The notes: generated from the letters alone by a model not told the origin. 64,000 nt of DNA from Sepiola atlantica (GCA_963556195.1 OY744529.1:63536580-63600579); one strand, 5' to 3'; shown: positions 11,886 to 23,156, numbered from the stretch's first letter. Program-made: numbers and translations.

Positions 11886-13934
11886 AGGACTCCCCCCCAG
11901 ATTGAAAAATATTGAAAATATTATTCAATATGTACAGTTGTAGATGAGAAGCATTCTTTGTGGGTATGTCTGTTTTGCTGTTGAAGATTAGAAAAAGTAG
12001 TGTGCACGCTACTTATTTCTGTTTCTGCATCTGTATTTGAATGATTGATCGCAAGTGCGCCTGCGGAATTGAGTGTTTGTAACGTATGTGGATCTGCGTG
12101 TTGTTTGGGTCTGCATCAAGTTTGAGTGCAAGTGAGTTTGCGGTCGAAAAATGTTGAGTGCAAGTGAATTTACACTTGTTGGTGGCGTTGTTCATGTTGA
12201 TTAGTCTGCGTGATGCAGAGCTGATGAACAAACGTTGAATTGTCAGTGTTGTCCGGGAATGTTTGGTGCTTGGGTCTGCGCTGTTGTTGATGAGTGAGCA
12301 CAAGTGGGTCTGTGCAGTGGTTGATGAATGAGCACAAGTGGGTCTGTGCAGTTGTTGATGAATAAGCACAAGTGGGTCTGTGCAGTTGTTTATGAATGAG
12401 CACAAGTGGGTCTGTGCAGTTGTTGATGAATGAGCACAAGTGAGTCTGTGCAGTTGTTGATGAATAAGCACAAGTGGGTCTGTGCAGTTGTTGATGAATA
12501 AGCACAAGTGGGTCTGTGCAGTTGTTGATGAATGAGCACAAGTGAGTCTGTACAGTTGTTGATCAATAAGCACAAGTGGGTCTGTGCAGTTGTTGATGAA
12601 TGAGCACAAGTGAGTCTGTGCAGTTGTTGATGAATGAGCACAAGTGAGTCTGTGCGGTGTTGATGAATGAGCACAAGTGAGTCTGTGCAGGTGTTGATGA
12701 ATGAGCACAAGTGAGTCTGTGCAGTTGTTGATGAATGAGCACAAGTGAGTCTGTGCAGTTGTTGATGAATGAGCACAAGTGAGTCTGTGCGGTGTTGATG
12801 AATGAGCACAAGTGAGTCTGTGCAGGTGTTGATGAATGAGCACAAGTGAGTCTGTGCAGTTGTTGATGAATGAGCACAAGTGAGTCTGTGCGGTGTTGAT
12901 GAGTGAGCACAAGTAAGTCTGTGCAGTTGTTGATGTTGTTCATGTTAATTAGTCCGTGTTGTGGAACTGATGAACAAACATCTAGTTGTTGAGATCGGTG
13001 GTACACTATGATCAAAGTCAGATGCACAAATGTCTGCAAGTGAGTTAGCAGGTCCAGGTACAAGTGGGTCTGTACTGGTGTTGGTGCGCGTCGTTCGAGT
13101 TGATGTGTCCCCCAGTTGATCAACGAACGTCCAGTTGTTGAGTATTTAGTGGTGCTTGTGCAGTTGTACTCATTTTAAACTGGTGTGATTTCTTCCATAG
13201 TGTTGTCAGTGAGGTCCGGAAATGTTTGGTGCTTGATGAATGTCCGGGAAGATGTGGTTGTTCAAGTTGATGAGTCCTCCTGTTGATCAATGAACGTCCA
13301 GTTGTTGAAGAGGGTTGGTAGCCCTTGAAGGGTGATGTTGGTGCTTGCTGAGCCTGACTTTTTACAACCAGTATTAAGTCTTTGGGCTTGGTGATGTTGT
13401 TCGTGTTTGGCATCGTGTTGTCTGTTTTGTAGCTTTCTTTTCTTTTATATATATATTTCCAACACGTGGGTAGAAGGGAAAAAGAAAGAAAAAAAATGGA
13501 GTCGTAATTTGTTTCACACGAGGAATGACGTTTTGTTTTCGTTTTAGTTTGTTTGAATGTTAGTTTCCACGTAGAGAAAGAATAGTGGCTTCTCTTTTCT
13601 TTGTTGCCGAAAAGAAAGAAAAAAAAATTCGTATTTTCTTTTTTTTGTTTGAATTTTCATTTCCACGTAGTTAGAGAAAAAGATGGCGGCTTCCTTTCCT
13701 TTTGCTTGTTGTTGAAACAGAGAAAATAAGTTCGTATTTTCTCTTTTGTTGTTTGAATTTTCATTTCCACGTGGTCAGAAAAAATGGCGGCATTTCTTTG
13801 AATTTTTTTATCAACACGTGGTCCGGAAAAAAGATGGCGGCATTTTTTAATTTTTTTTTTTTTTTTTTTTTTGTTCTAGTACGAAATTAATTACTCCGCC
13901 ACATACAACAAAGCTTGCACGTCGGGTCACCAAT
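11886..13934 (-). mobile_element. Internal region of non-autonomous LTR retrotransposon, tRNA-Trp-type PBS
   Basis: About 2 kb between the LTRs. On the minus strand, directly after the 5' LTR, the sequence TGGTGACCCGACGTG (13919-13933) matches the 3' end of metazoan tRNA-Trp except for one missing base. That primer site is used by CsRn1/Kabuki-type Gypsy elements. There is no gag, protease, RT or integrase; the interior is a 34-bp repeat array and poly-A/T-rich sequence. The target duplication is 4 bp (CATC), typical of Gypsy integrases. Mobilisation would need enzymes supplied in trans. Confidence 0.75.
12290..12925. repeat. 34-bp tandem repeat, about 19 copies
   Basis: The unit is GTGGGTCTGTGCAGTTGTTG followed by ATGAATGAGCACAA, 34 bp, with occasional 2-3-bp deletions (GCGGTGTTGATG variants). 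Because 34 is not a multiple of 3 and the unit lacks antisense stops in all frames, it generates long overlapping antisense reading frames (up to 299 codons) of CAHSSTTAQTHL type. I regard these as artefacts of the repeat. Degenerate units continue to about 13420. Confidence 0.9.
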
Positions 13935-14528
13935 TGTTACGGGACCGAGTGGTGTTCCGCCGATTATAAACGTGTTCAGTAAATCAAGCAATTGTTGCAT
14001 GCAAAGACAGAGTAATAATTAATAAACAAAATGAAGTAGTTCAAATAACGTTTATTGAACGTGTGTGTACGTGGAATGATGAAGTGTGTGATGTATGCAT
14101 GTGTGTCGATGGAAAAACAGTTCTTGAAAAGGTATAAGAAGAAATGAATCCGGCGTGTGGAAAGTCTTTGAAAGCCGTACACAAAGAAAATGAGTTGAGA
14201 ACTCTTACCGTTGTTTGACCACGTGTGTTGGTAGTTGTTATGCTGGGACCAGTTCAAGAGAAAAGCGTGAGACGAAGCGCTAGTGTATTAGCGTCGTTCT
14301 GCCGAGGCCAATCGACCAGAAGAGAAAAGTGAAACGGAACGCTAGTGTCAGCGTACTTCTGTCGAGGCTGGTGAAGAAGAGAGATGGATTTTCCGTTTGC
14401 AACGGTTTTTATAGTCAGAAGGGCAGATAACTCTGGTGTCGCTTTACAGTGCCACCTGTCGGTGAAAAAGCGACACCTACCGGCAAACCGGTGTAGTTAT
14501 GTTTTGAAAGGAGGAGGTAACTGCTACA
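13935..14528 (-). mobile_element. Right LTR (5' LTR on the minus strand), 594 bp
   Basis: Matches 11292-11885 over its whole length with very few differences, so the insertion is young compared with most repeats here. It is flanked outside by CATC (14529-14532), which also precedes the left LTR (11288-11291): a 4-bp target duplication. It contains a promoter-like and open-frame-containing segment (14384-14528) shared with the other LTR. Confidence 0.85.
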
Positions 14529-15085
14529 CATCCATAGTAAAAGTGGTTCTATGGAACCAACACAATTTGAACTTGACACGCCCAGATTGTCAGTTCGCAT
14601 TAGTATCCACTTCACCACAGCCACCTCCCAAGGTTCTGAGGCATAACAAAAAGCCTGTTAGAGATTGTTGTCAAAAGTAGAATATTACGCAGGCTTTGCT
14701 TTGCCTATTTCATGGAAAATCATCGTCTTTACAGTCATTTAATGGTAAAACACAATGCTTGTTGTTAGATACAATTAATTGAACACAAAGTGCTACTTTA
14801 CCTAGGAGGGTGGGAGAGGGGGCTCATACCTTTTCCCAACAATGTTATGCATGGGTAAATAAATCAGACTTTTATTTAGATTATTTGCAAGTTGAAAGCT
14901 GGTGTTAGTGAAATTAGTTTAAAGTCCACATTATGCTGTGTCAGTATTATGAAAACGTAGGAGAAGAAATTGTGTAGAGTCCCTTCGACGGTCATCACCC
15001 TTTTTGCTGAGTTGGTATATTTATGGAGTCTGAAAGGCTCTGAGATCAAAGTTTTCGGTTTATACTAGACTGGATTTTATTGGTT
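14529..15085. repeat. Right half of split repeat, then unclassified sequence
   Basis: 14529-14640 continues the repeat interrupted at 11291. From 14755 on, a segment including ATTAATTGAACACAAAGTGC resembles 43095-43200, so it is an unclassified dispersed repeat. Confidence 0.5.
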
Positions 15086-15118
15086 ACTAGCTGTACCTAC
15101 CCAGTGTTGTCCGGAAGT
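15086..15118 (-). mobile_element. Helitron-like 3' end, minus strand (tentative)
   Basis: The reverse complement reads CCGGACAACACTGGGTAGGT, ACAGCTAG, then T. The CTAG terminus preceded by a GC-rich imperfect hairpin about 10 nt upstream resembles a Helitron 3' end, and it closely resembles the better one at 18961. The body would extend to the right. The 5' end was not found. Confidence 0.4.
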
Positions 15119-16430
15119 AAAAGTTTGTTTTAGTACTTCATGCTAATCAAGAACAAATAAATATTGAGAACAAACAAATCGAGAAATAAAGAACAAATAA
15201 TAATATGCAATTTTTACATGTACATGCCAAATTTCATTGCTTACCTTCAATAGTTTTTTTAACAGAAATTTTATCAATGTAAACATAAAAATGTTGACTC
15301 AATGTTTTCGGGAAAATGTTTTTTTTATTTTTCAATTTCAAATGCTTATATTTCAAAAAGTTATGGATGAATTCTGATAATTTAAAAACTAAAAGTCTTC
15401 GATCAATTTATATTTTATAAATATCCCATTTTTCATAGAAAAATCTAAAATTTAATTTTTTTGAAAATTATATGCTATTTAATTTAATTTAATTTATTTT
15501 ATTAACTGGATGTGATGCCTTCGATGCAGAAACGTATTTAAAAAAAATGTTTTTAGTTATTGAGTTATTAACATTTTTATTCACAAGACAACATTAACAA
15601 AAAAACAAAGACATAAGTCAGTCGTTAGATTGCATATTTCTGACTAACAACGTAGTTGATAATTCAATCAAACTTGACCTAACTTGTCATGGTCAAAGGT
15701 AAAGTTTCCGGTCATATAAGATACTGGACTTAATTGGCTACAATATGGGCCAAGTAGCAAGTCTCTACATGGAACAGAACCAAAGTTTTTGCCAAAAGTG
15801 TTACTTTTACCTTTTCTGTGACCTTCAGTTTCGACCTAGATATCCCAAAATTAAATTAGAGTCTCTACGATGAACAGAACCAAAGTTATCGCCAAAAGTT
15901 AGACTCACTTTTTCCGTGATATTGACCGTGATATTTGATCTAGATATCCCCAAATTAAATTAGTTGTAAGTTAGACCATGAATAATATTTTGACACAGTT
16001 TGCTGATGATTGGTTAAGTGATGTGGACGCTAGTCTCTACACAAACAAACATAGTGACCAATTCAACTAAATACATAACCTCCTTGGCGTCGGTAAAAAT
16101 TAAAAAAAAGCATAAATGTTACAAAAAGTAATTAATAAAAAATGTGTTATAATAAATCCATCCTTAATTTTTATTTTATTAATGGCATTGATATCCACTA
16201 AGATTAGTCAAATAATAATTGAATGAAACAAATCATTTTTCTTTTAAATAAAAAAAAACGAATTACATTCGAAGGAATTACACATGTTGCATAAAGTTGC
16301 CAACACTTGGCACTACTTGAGATGAAAAAGCTACAGTTATAATATCATTAATCTGTTGTTGATCTGATGATCACCAGATGTTAAGTAGGAATAGGAAGTA
16401 CTTAGGATTATTTGGGCCTGTTTTTCTTTT
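15119..16430. repeat. Unclassified repeat with 105-bp internal duplication
   Basis: About 15760-15860 and 15862-15962 are a degenerate tandem pair sharing GAACAGAACCAAAGTT and GACCTAGATATCCC-AAATTA. This is probably the body of the Helitron-like element ending at 15086. No coding frame. Confidence 0.4.

Positions 16431-16432
<2 letters not shown>

Positions 16433-16498
<66 letters not shown>
16433..16498. repeat. (TC)n microsatellite
   Basis: Uninterrupted TC dinucleotides over about 66 bp. Confidence 0.95.
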
Positions 16499-16499
<1 letters not shown>

Positions 16500-16503
<4 letters not shown>

Positions 16504-18950
16504 ACATATTTGTCTACTGGTTAATGCTTGAATATACCATACTGCCAAAAAAAGCTTTTATTGATTTCTTCAATCAAAAATGATCTGATAATCATCTTTT
16601 CGAATTATTTTGAAATTAGAAAATGCTCTTTTCACACACACACACATATATATATATATACAGGGCTTTATGAAGCCCTCCAAAAAGGAGCGTGCTCCTG
16701 GAGACCGCTCCTTTTTACTGGAAGAAGGAGAAGAGGGCTCATTTTATATTCAGCGGGAGTGGAGCAGGGGCAACTCCATTTGGGTTTTATCCAAAATTAT
16801 TTGATTTTTTTTTTTAAACATTCGTTTTTTTTTATTCAGCAATAAAAAGGAAATGTATATGAGAGAGGGAGAGAGAGGGGGAAAGAAGGAGAGAGTTACA
16901 CATGGAAACAGAACACTGAACTTCTCAGGGTTTTTTCACATCTAAATGTTACATTTTTGATAGGACAATTTTCTTAAGGCAGGAGACAATTTGGCAACAA
17001 ATGTCTTCAAATGCACCAGTGGGTCTATAGATGTCTTTGAAGTTATTTTATTAAAGATTTTAACTTTTTTTTTTGTATTTATGACAAATATGTTTATTGC
17101 TGATTGAATAAATAAACCAATTTTTCTTTTTATTTTAATTGAACTTTTATGCCACATTTTTATTGTCGTCTGTCGTCTTTTTGGTGACATTTTGTTATTC
17201 TTAAATTCACAACTTGTATATTTTAACCTTTTCATGTTTGCTTTTAAATTCGTTTAATTCTGTTAAAACTGGCTTTTGTAAATAGAATGTTCAAAGTTTG
17301 TTTTTTGTGTGTAATAAAATGTTAAAGCAGTAAAAAATATCTTCAGTCCAAGGAAAAAATATCTTTAGTTCAAGGAAAATAAAAACAATAAAAACCAACA
17401 TGGCCGCCAGCGATTAAAACCTGGAATTAATGTTAGATTCTCAACACTTTAAAAAGTAAATGAGAATTTTATTTCAGGATCAAAAATACAATTAAGACCA
17501 AAAGTCAGTTTCATCCAAAATTTGGGCGAATACCAAGCGAAATGAGCAAAAAAAAAAAAACAGATTAAAACAATTAAACCGATGTTTAAACTTAATCAAA
17601 TTAAAGAAAATGTCTTAAATTTTAATTTAAAAAAGCAAATAATTAGACTTTCTGACTAATTTGTTGTTTTTTTTAGAACCGAAAGTAGATTAGATATTTT
17701 TCTTTATCTTAAAAAATCTATTATCGAATATTAAAATTGTAAACAGTTTGTTTTTATTATAGATTTTAAATATAGACGTTTTCACCTTTTTTATTTAAAT
17801 TTTTAATTTTAATAAATGTTTTTGCCCGATCTAGGAAAACTTGCTCCAGTTAATTTTTCTGGGGAGGAAAATTCAACCCGATATTTTTTCAACTCCCAAG
17901 GTCTAGGCCATATATTTTGTATTAAATTTTAAGACATTAAATGGATCTCTGAATTGTTTATTGACAATTTATTGATATTTTTGGGCCAATTTATGAAATA
18001 TATTTTTTTATTCAATCTTTAAAAAATAAACTTCATTGTTTTTTTTCGCCCCAAATTGTACTATTGAAAAAAAAAAAATGGATAAATCGATTTGTTTGAA
18101 AAGAAAATAATCACTAATAGTGAGAGAGGCCAAATTGTTCTTCCTAACTTATATCTACTTCATTACGGGGATAGGAAGGAAGGGGCATACCAGTTGCTAT
18201 CATCTCTTTTAGGAATTCAAATTCCCATTTTCCTTTTTCTGAACTACATCTCGATTTTGTATCCGTTCACCACGCTCCCAAAAGACGGATGGACTAAAAA
18301 GCTTCTTTCTTTTCTCGTTCCCACGATTGTGATGTAAGGGAAGGGAGACACTCAGCCTGTCACCACGCACCTGTTAAATCAGAGATCAGGGAGGGGTCAG
18401 AGTTCAGGTGTGTTTATATTTTTAGTCAGAGGGCGAACTTATTCCCCAGATTTTCGTGTCAAGATTTTGCATTGCTCCACCTAAATACTAAATCCATACT
18501 AGCTGACGTAATTGTTCTTCACATCCATTATGTAACACAACGGCCGAAAAGACTTTGCCCTGAATCCTGAATCCTGAATGCCAAGCATGATTATGCGTCT
18601 ATTTTTGTATGTAAGGACTGGCAGTAGCTTCCTGAACCTTCCCTAAGCAACACAACAGTGAGCAGTGATAGCATTTTCTGCAACCACTACCAGCATTTAA
18701 CATGTCACCCAGGTAGAAGAAGGTAGTTTAAACATCAAGTGAGGTGCTATCTACATCCACACGTGCCACAATTAAACCAGCAATTGGACGAGCAACACCC
18801 AGACATCTGCGACAAACAATAAAGTGTGTATTAATGTACAACAAAATTCTTCTTCTCATGTATATAAGGTTTAATTATTTTTTATTTTGTAAAATTCTTT
18901 TTTCTTGCTTTAAATTACTTTGCTATTCCTCATGTAATATTTAAAGCACC
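16500..18950. other. No gene recognised
   Basis: AT-rich. It holds short (CA)n/(TA)n near 16637-16660 followed by GC-rich hairpin-like sequence (AGGGCTTTATGAAGCCCT at 16662), a GA-rich patch at 16861-16895, and many poly-A/T runs. Small open frames lack recognisable domains. Confidence 0.5.
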
Positions 18951-18960
18951 TTAACTTAAT

Positions 18961-18990
18961 TCCCCGGCAACGCCGGACAGGGACAGCTAG
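18961..18990 (+). mobile_element. Helitron-like 3' terminus
   Basis: CCGGC-AAC-GCCGG forms a perfect 5-bp stem (18964-18976), followed 10 nt later by CTAG (18987-18990) and then a host T. A short GC hairpin about 10-12 nt before CTRR, with insertion between A and T, is the textbook Helitron 3' end. The 5' TC end was not identified, and no Rep/helicase coding is present upstream, so this would be a non-autonomous copy. Confidence 0.6.
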
Positions 18991-19136
18991 TGTTATACAT
19001 ATATATATAAAAAATGTAAGGAATGTACTTTCTATAATTATAATAATAATTGTCTAATCCAGCACATATAGATGCTTCAGCAAGTTTATATCATTTTCTC
19101 ATGAAATAATCTTTCTTTCGGTTTTTGTTTCAACAG

Positions 19137-19301
19137 GTATCGAATGACGTTTTTTCAAGCTCTGCTGGAAGCATCCCTGAACTCCCAATGACTTGTGTAC
19201 CAAAGATTTTGAGTAGAAATACTTTCAACATGTCTGAGGTGAACTGTATCGACAGAAATCCATATCGGAAAGGATTAGATAAATATGTGGTCAAACCATT
19301 T
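19137..19301 (+). CDS. CCDC87: CCDC87-like gene, first exon seen in the window
   Basis: Exon of 55 codons in phase 0 at both ends. It is preceded by a pyrimidine-rich tract ending in CAACAG and followed by GTAAGA. The peptide ends in LDKYVVKPF and reads directly into the next exon. Two in-frame Met codons lie inside (19188 and 19230); the second has the context AACATG and would place the PLSLF block about 40 residues from the start, similar to vertebrate CCDC87. The frame is open to the exon start, so coding may instead continue from an upstream exon, and the acceptor shows that at least a 5' UTR exon lies upstream. This exon has little detectable similarity of its own; it is assigned by frame continuity and position. 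CCDC87 is a coiled-coil protein linked to sperm and ciliary biology in vertebrates. Confidence 0.6.
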
Positions 19302-19404
19302 GTAAGATGATGTGTTTTTTTATCTATGTCTATGTTTAATCTCTATCTGTATGATAAAGGAAAAATTATATACTGTATGTAACTATGTATATATTTTTGT
19401 ATGT

Positions 19405-19640
19405 ATGCCCGCAGTATAACCCCAGGCTTTTTGGCTAGGAGCAAAGTGTAGTATCTGTTTTGATACTACACTTTATCTGTTCTGTTCTTGGTTAGGGAAG
19501 GAGAAGTCCTTCTAGACTGAGATAATTTTTTATTTTTGTTCTAATCCAGAGTGCTTTTTTGGGGGGAGCTGGATTTTTCCCACTTTAAAAACCGACCTTG
19601 TGTCTTACTCTGCCCTCGTGGGGAGGCAAGTAAATAGGAA
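19405..19640 (+). pseudogene. U2 snRNA-derived repeat, + strand copy
   Basis: 19420-19460 reads CCAGGCTTTTTGGCTAGGAG then CAAAGTGTAGTATCTGTTTT, matching U2 snRNA from its 5' region (GGCCUUUUGGCUAAGAUCAAGUGUAGUAUCUGUUCU) with a few changes. Next comes an inverted piece (GATACTACACTTTATCTG) and an unrelated tail with CCGACCTTGTGTCTTACTCT. That tail recurs, inverted, at 31970-32060, so the U2 head and tail form a dispersed family. It lies in the intron after the first CCDC87-like exon. Confidence 0.75.
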
Positions 19641-20069
19641 CTCCAGATAGATTGGATGTAATTTGTTAAATACCCAGTTTGTCAGTAGTGAACAAAGGAA
19701 TAAATATGGCACAACTTTCTAAAAATTAAGATATTTCTTTATTTGCTGTATCCGTGCTTATACAAAGTAAAGTTCTTTGTTATCTTCCACTCTATAATAA
19801 AGACCAATGTGTATTTATTTGTATATTTTCATATAAATAAATATATCTATCTATCCCATCACACAAAAGTTAGCAAGTAAAAAACGTTCCCTTTTCCATT
19901 TCAAGTGGTGAGGGGAAGTGAGAAAGCAAATAGAAAATCAGACAAGACCCACCGTCTGAAATGAATTTAGAAAGAAATCCTGCTCTCTAAATAAAAAGTT
20001 TAGTAGGTGTTTTTTTTTCTAATAACAATTTATATATGAAAAATTAAATTACTGACATAATTCTATGAT

Positions 20070-20300
20070 TTTATACTTCCCAGCCAACTACAATATGGTC
20101 GTCTTCAAGTTCAATGTAAACAAGTTCTTCTTGAACCGTCTCTGTAAATAATCAATTTCTGCCCTGCTATGACCATTGTGCTGGTGATCGCGATGTTGTC
20201 TCACCGTCCACCAGTCAAACTCTTTGACTCTTATCCTCGAGTGGCCTTTGAGCCTTGATAAGCGGTGACCTTTATTGTAAAAAAAAAAACAAAAAAAAAC
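20070..20300 (+). pseudogene. LINE 3' end with 3' UTR and A-rich tail
   Basis: The frame FPANYNMVVFKFNVNKFFLN-RLCK-stop is the C-terminal end typical of LINE ORF2 (N-x-L-P-x-x-x-x-x-x-x-x-x-FKxxVNxFL). It is followed by CTTATCCTCGAGTGGCCTTTG-like sequence and TTGATAAGCGGTGACCTTT, then (A)n. The same 3' sequence ends the copies near 37440 and 56790. Confidence 0.65.
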
Positions 20301-20311
20301 CTTAATAATTT

Positions 20312-21115
20312 GACTTCTATTCACCCCAAACAAAGCACACTGCTACTGAGACGTAAAGGGCGTCTGTGAATTTATAGAGGCTCACCAAGTGGGGAGTTGT
20401 GCAGCAAGATGCTTGTTCACATTCAGGGTGGGCCAAAATAAGTGTCCTATCTTTAAATTTGAATAACTTGAATTTGAATAACTTCCACAAAATAAAAGTT
20501 AAACTCACCAAACTTTATGTGTGTGTAGACTGACCCTTCCGAGATTTTTTGAAATAAACAAAACAAATTTTAGCCGAAAAACACTTCTTAAAACTTACAA
20601 AAACTAAAGTATTGTTTTTTACACTGTTTTGAGTTTTTTAAGCAAAAATAATGTTTTCTAAATGAGGGTACGTTCCTTAGGGCTAATACGGCTCATGCTT
20701 GCTTCGGAAGGGGTCCTTTACTTATTCTAAAAAAAAAAATTTAAAAAATCAATAAATAAAAAAGTTATGAATTTTTAAAAATAGGACCCTTATTTTTGCC
20801 CACTCTGTATTTAAATTTCTGCATGTTGGTACAGTTGGGGAAACAGAGAGCAGGGAGTGGAATCCAAAGGCAGTTCGAGGAAAGAAGCTATTAGAGTAGT
20901 AAGCTTTCTGGAATCTGGTGACCTCTACAGTGAAGAGGGTGTGATTTTGCTACTTGTTGGGTTGGTTAGGGGTATTTACGTTGACGGGGCACACGTGCTA
21001 CAAGTTCGTCGAAGTACTTATAAAACAAGCACAGAGATGCAACATTGTGGCGATGGCACAGAGGCTAGAGCTTGGTAGATAGTATGTGAACTATTAGGTT
21101 AGAGACTTTTTGGGA
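20312..21115 (-). pseudogene. LINE ORF2 C-terminal fragment, split by a MITE
   Basis: On the minus strand this matches the C-terminal part of the longer LINE at 59490-60575: CHRHNVASLCLFYKYFDEL-like, then frames broken by stops. The match is interrupted by the MITE at 20424-20807 and resumes with AAATTTCTGCATGTTGGTAC. The open frame on the + strand (20857-21078) is a shadow. Confidence 0.75.
20424..20807. mobile_element. MITE, about 384 bp, inserted in a LINE copy
   Basis: Ends are CAGGGTGGGCCAAAATAAGT and the complement of a CAGAGTGGGCAAAAATAAGG-like end: terminal inverted repeats of about 27 bp with three mismatches. CAGRGTG ends suggest the Tc1/mariner group. The target TA is only partly preserved (TT on the left, TA on the right). 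LINE homology continues on either side. Confidence 0.8.
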
Positions 21116-21384
21116 CATTGTCAAAGAGAAAGAGAGAGAGAGAGAGTATCCACAACTAGGCTAAATATGTAAAATATTTGCCTGACAAAGCCACCCTTTT
21201 ATTTTTGTGGCACAATATAAATACTCCAGTGAAACTATTTAACACGTTTTATTTTCAATTAATACTCATTCATGATATGCAAATATGTATAATATTTACT
21301 ATAATGGAGAATTTGTGTCTGTATGTTTGTAACCAAAACTTGGAATATCATTTAAAGGAACAAGATGTTAATTAATATCAATTA

Positions 21385-21745
21385 TTATGCCACCCATGAA
21401 GTCATTAATAAAATTCGCAATCCTTTCTGCAATTTAACCATATTTGGTACAGATAACTTCAGTCTATGCCTGACTGACTTGTCCACCAACTTTCTGTTAT
21501 GAATGTCCAACAGTCTTTGTTTTATCACCATTCAATAATATGCAAGGACACTTTCGTGATCGTCTCATCTGTACTAGGTGTGATCTTGAATGGGCTTCAC
21601 ATTCACCAGATCTTACCCTCCCCATCAGATTTTTATTTGTGGGGTTACATGAAAGACAATGTCTATGAAAACAATCTCTAGACTATTGCTGAGCTGAAGA
21701 GGACTATCACAGCCAAAATCTGGAGTACGGGGCCTTCACTGTGTC
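21385..21745 (+). pseudogene. Tc1/mariner-derived element, left arm and transposase relic
   Basis: The left arm (AATCCTTTCTGCAATTTAAC, TTTGGTACAGATAACTTCAG) is followed by coding remnant: VILNGLHIHQILPSPSDFYL, WGYMKDNVYENNL-stop, then AELKRTITAKIWS. The D-(F/Y)-x-LWG-Y-(L/M)-K-D-x-V-Y segment is the C-terminal DDE region. The right arm is missing; another sequence joins at about 21746. Confidence 0.7.
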
Positions 21746-22109
21746 TTTCGAGAGATGCCTGAACACCAGTTTTTTTATCCTAGCAATCAGCTCATCCTTG
21801 GTGTTGCAGGCGGTATGGTTGATGTCTTTCTCAACTGCACCCCACAAATAATCAAGGGAGGCGCGAGAGCGCTCTATCCCTTAATAGATTTCACTAATGG
21901 CCTATGCTGGAAATCTCATTTCTTTGATCAATCATAACTCAAAAACCAATAAACCAAATTAGTTAAAACTTTGCACAACATTTTTATTTGATAGGTTCTA
22001 TAAGTGTGTAGAATTTCAGCATCATTAGTCAAGGCAACCCAGAGATCCAGAAAGTTCAATCATGAAATCATGTTATCTGTGTGTACGTACGTATGTACGT
22101 ACGTATGTG

Positions 22110-22390
22110 CCACCCTGTATCTCATCAACTTTTTGATGAATTCAGCTGATTTTTGGCAGAGATAGAGGTTCTAGGGTCTAGTTGATGGCATTTTAATTTC
22201 AGTTTACCATATACCTTAGTTTTCCAGAAAATTCAAAAAAACCTTTAAAATGACCAGTATTCATACACTTTATTCTATATCTTATCGACCATTTGATGGA
22301 TTCAGCTGATTTTTGGCAAAAATAGAGGTTCTTGTGTCTAGTTGATGGCATTTTAATTTCAGTTTACCATATACCTTGATTAGTCAAACT
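22110..22390. repeat. Two-copy tandem repeat, about 150-bp unit
   Basis: TCAGCTGATTTTTGGCA and GTCTAGTTGATGGCATTTTA recur at the same spacing in 22115-22225 and 22265-22385. It is preceded by (TACG)-rich microsatellite at 22083-22108. No coding. Confidence 0.85.
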
Positions 22391-22452
22391 ACCAACTATA
22401 TCAGTTATGAGAAGGCATTGTATTGAGGCATAGCCTTTACAAAAGTAGTGAC

Positions 22453-22848
22453 ATTCCATGAAAAATGCCAGTATACTGAAATCATATGCCCTTTAATAGG
22501 GTTAAGATGAAAATTCATATACACTAAATGTACAAAAGCAAGGAAATTCCCAAATTTTTACACTTTTATTGTCATTAAGGGTATGCGAGCACAACAGGGC
22601 TATGTATTTTACTGGTAGGAATTTTTCTTCAGCGCACCTCACACACTTCATCCACTCATGCATAGAGATTTATACTGTAGTGATGTGATAATGAAATGGT
22701 TTGGTTGATATGTAGTCATACCCTTAATGACAATAAAAGTGTAAAAATTTGTGAATTTCCTTGCTTTTGTACATTTAGTGTATATGAATTTTCATCTTAA
22801 CCCTATTAAGGGCATATGATTTCAGTATACTGGCATTTATCATGGAAT
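22453..22848. mobile_element. Foldback element with 132-bp inverted arms
   Basis: Left arm 22453-22585 (starts ATTCCATGAAAAATGCCAGT) is the near-perfect reverse complement of right arm 22717-22848 (ends ATACTGGCATTTATCATGGAAT), with a loop of about 131 bp. No coding. Arms this long relative to the loop suggest a foldback/MITE-type DNA transposon of unknown superfamily. Confidence 0.9.
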
Positions 22849-23156
22849 AATCCATGGTATTACAATCAGGTGAGTTGGGGGGGGGGCAGATGTTGTGACT
22901 GGTGAAGTTGTAGAAGTTTTCAGACAGTCACTTCTGGGTTTCCAGAGACATGACGCAGAGATGAGTCTTGCTGTCACATGTATGGCCTTCTCGCACCCAC
23001 CCTCTCTACACAGCACTTGACAAGAGTGACCAGTAACTTAATATAGCCATCTAAGTCCCTTTTCGAAGATGTTCGGCGGCATGATGTGGCCATCACTTGA
23101 AACCCATCCATAGATCATAACAGTTTAAAGGAATCTTATATTTGCAGAGGCAGAAA

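Noticed and set aside
12013..13123. Long antisense reading frames (299, 186, 151 and 123 codons) rich in His, Thr, Leu and Cys
   Set aside because: They are one 34-bp tandem repeat read in three frames inside an LTR element; no domain and no independent coding evidence.
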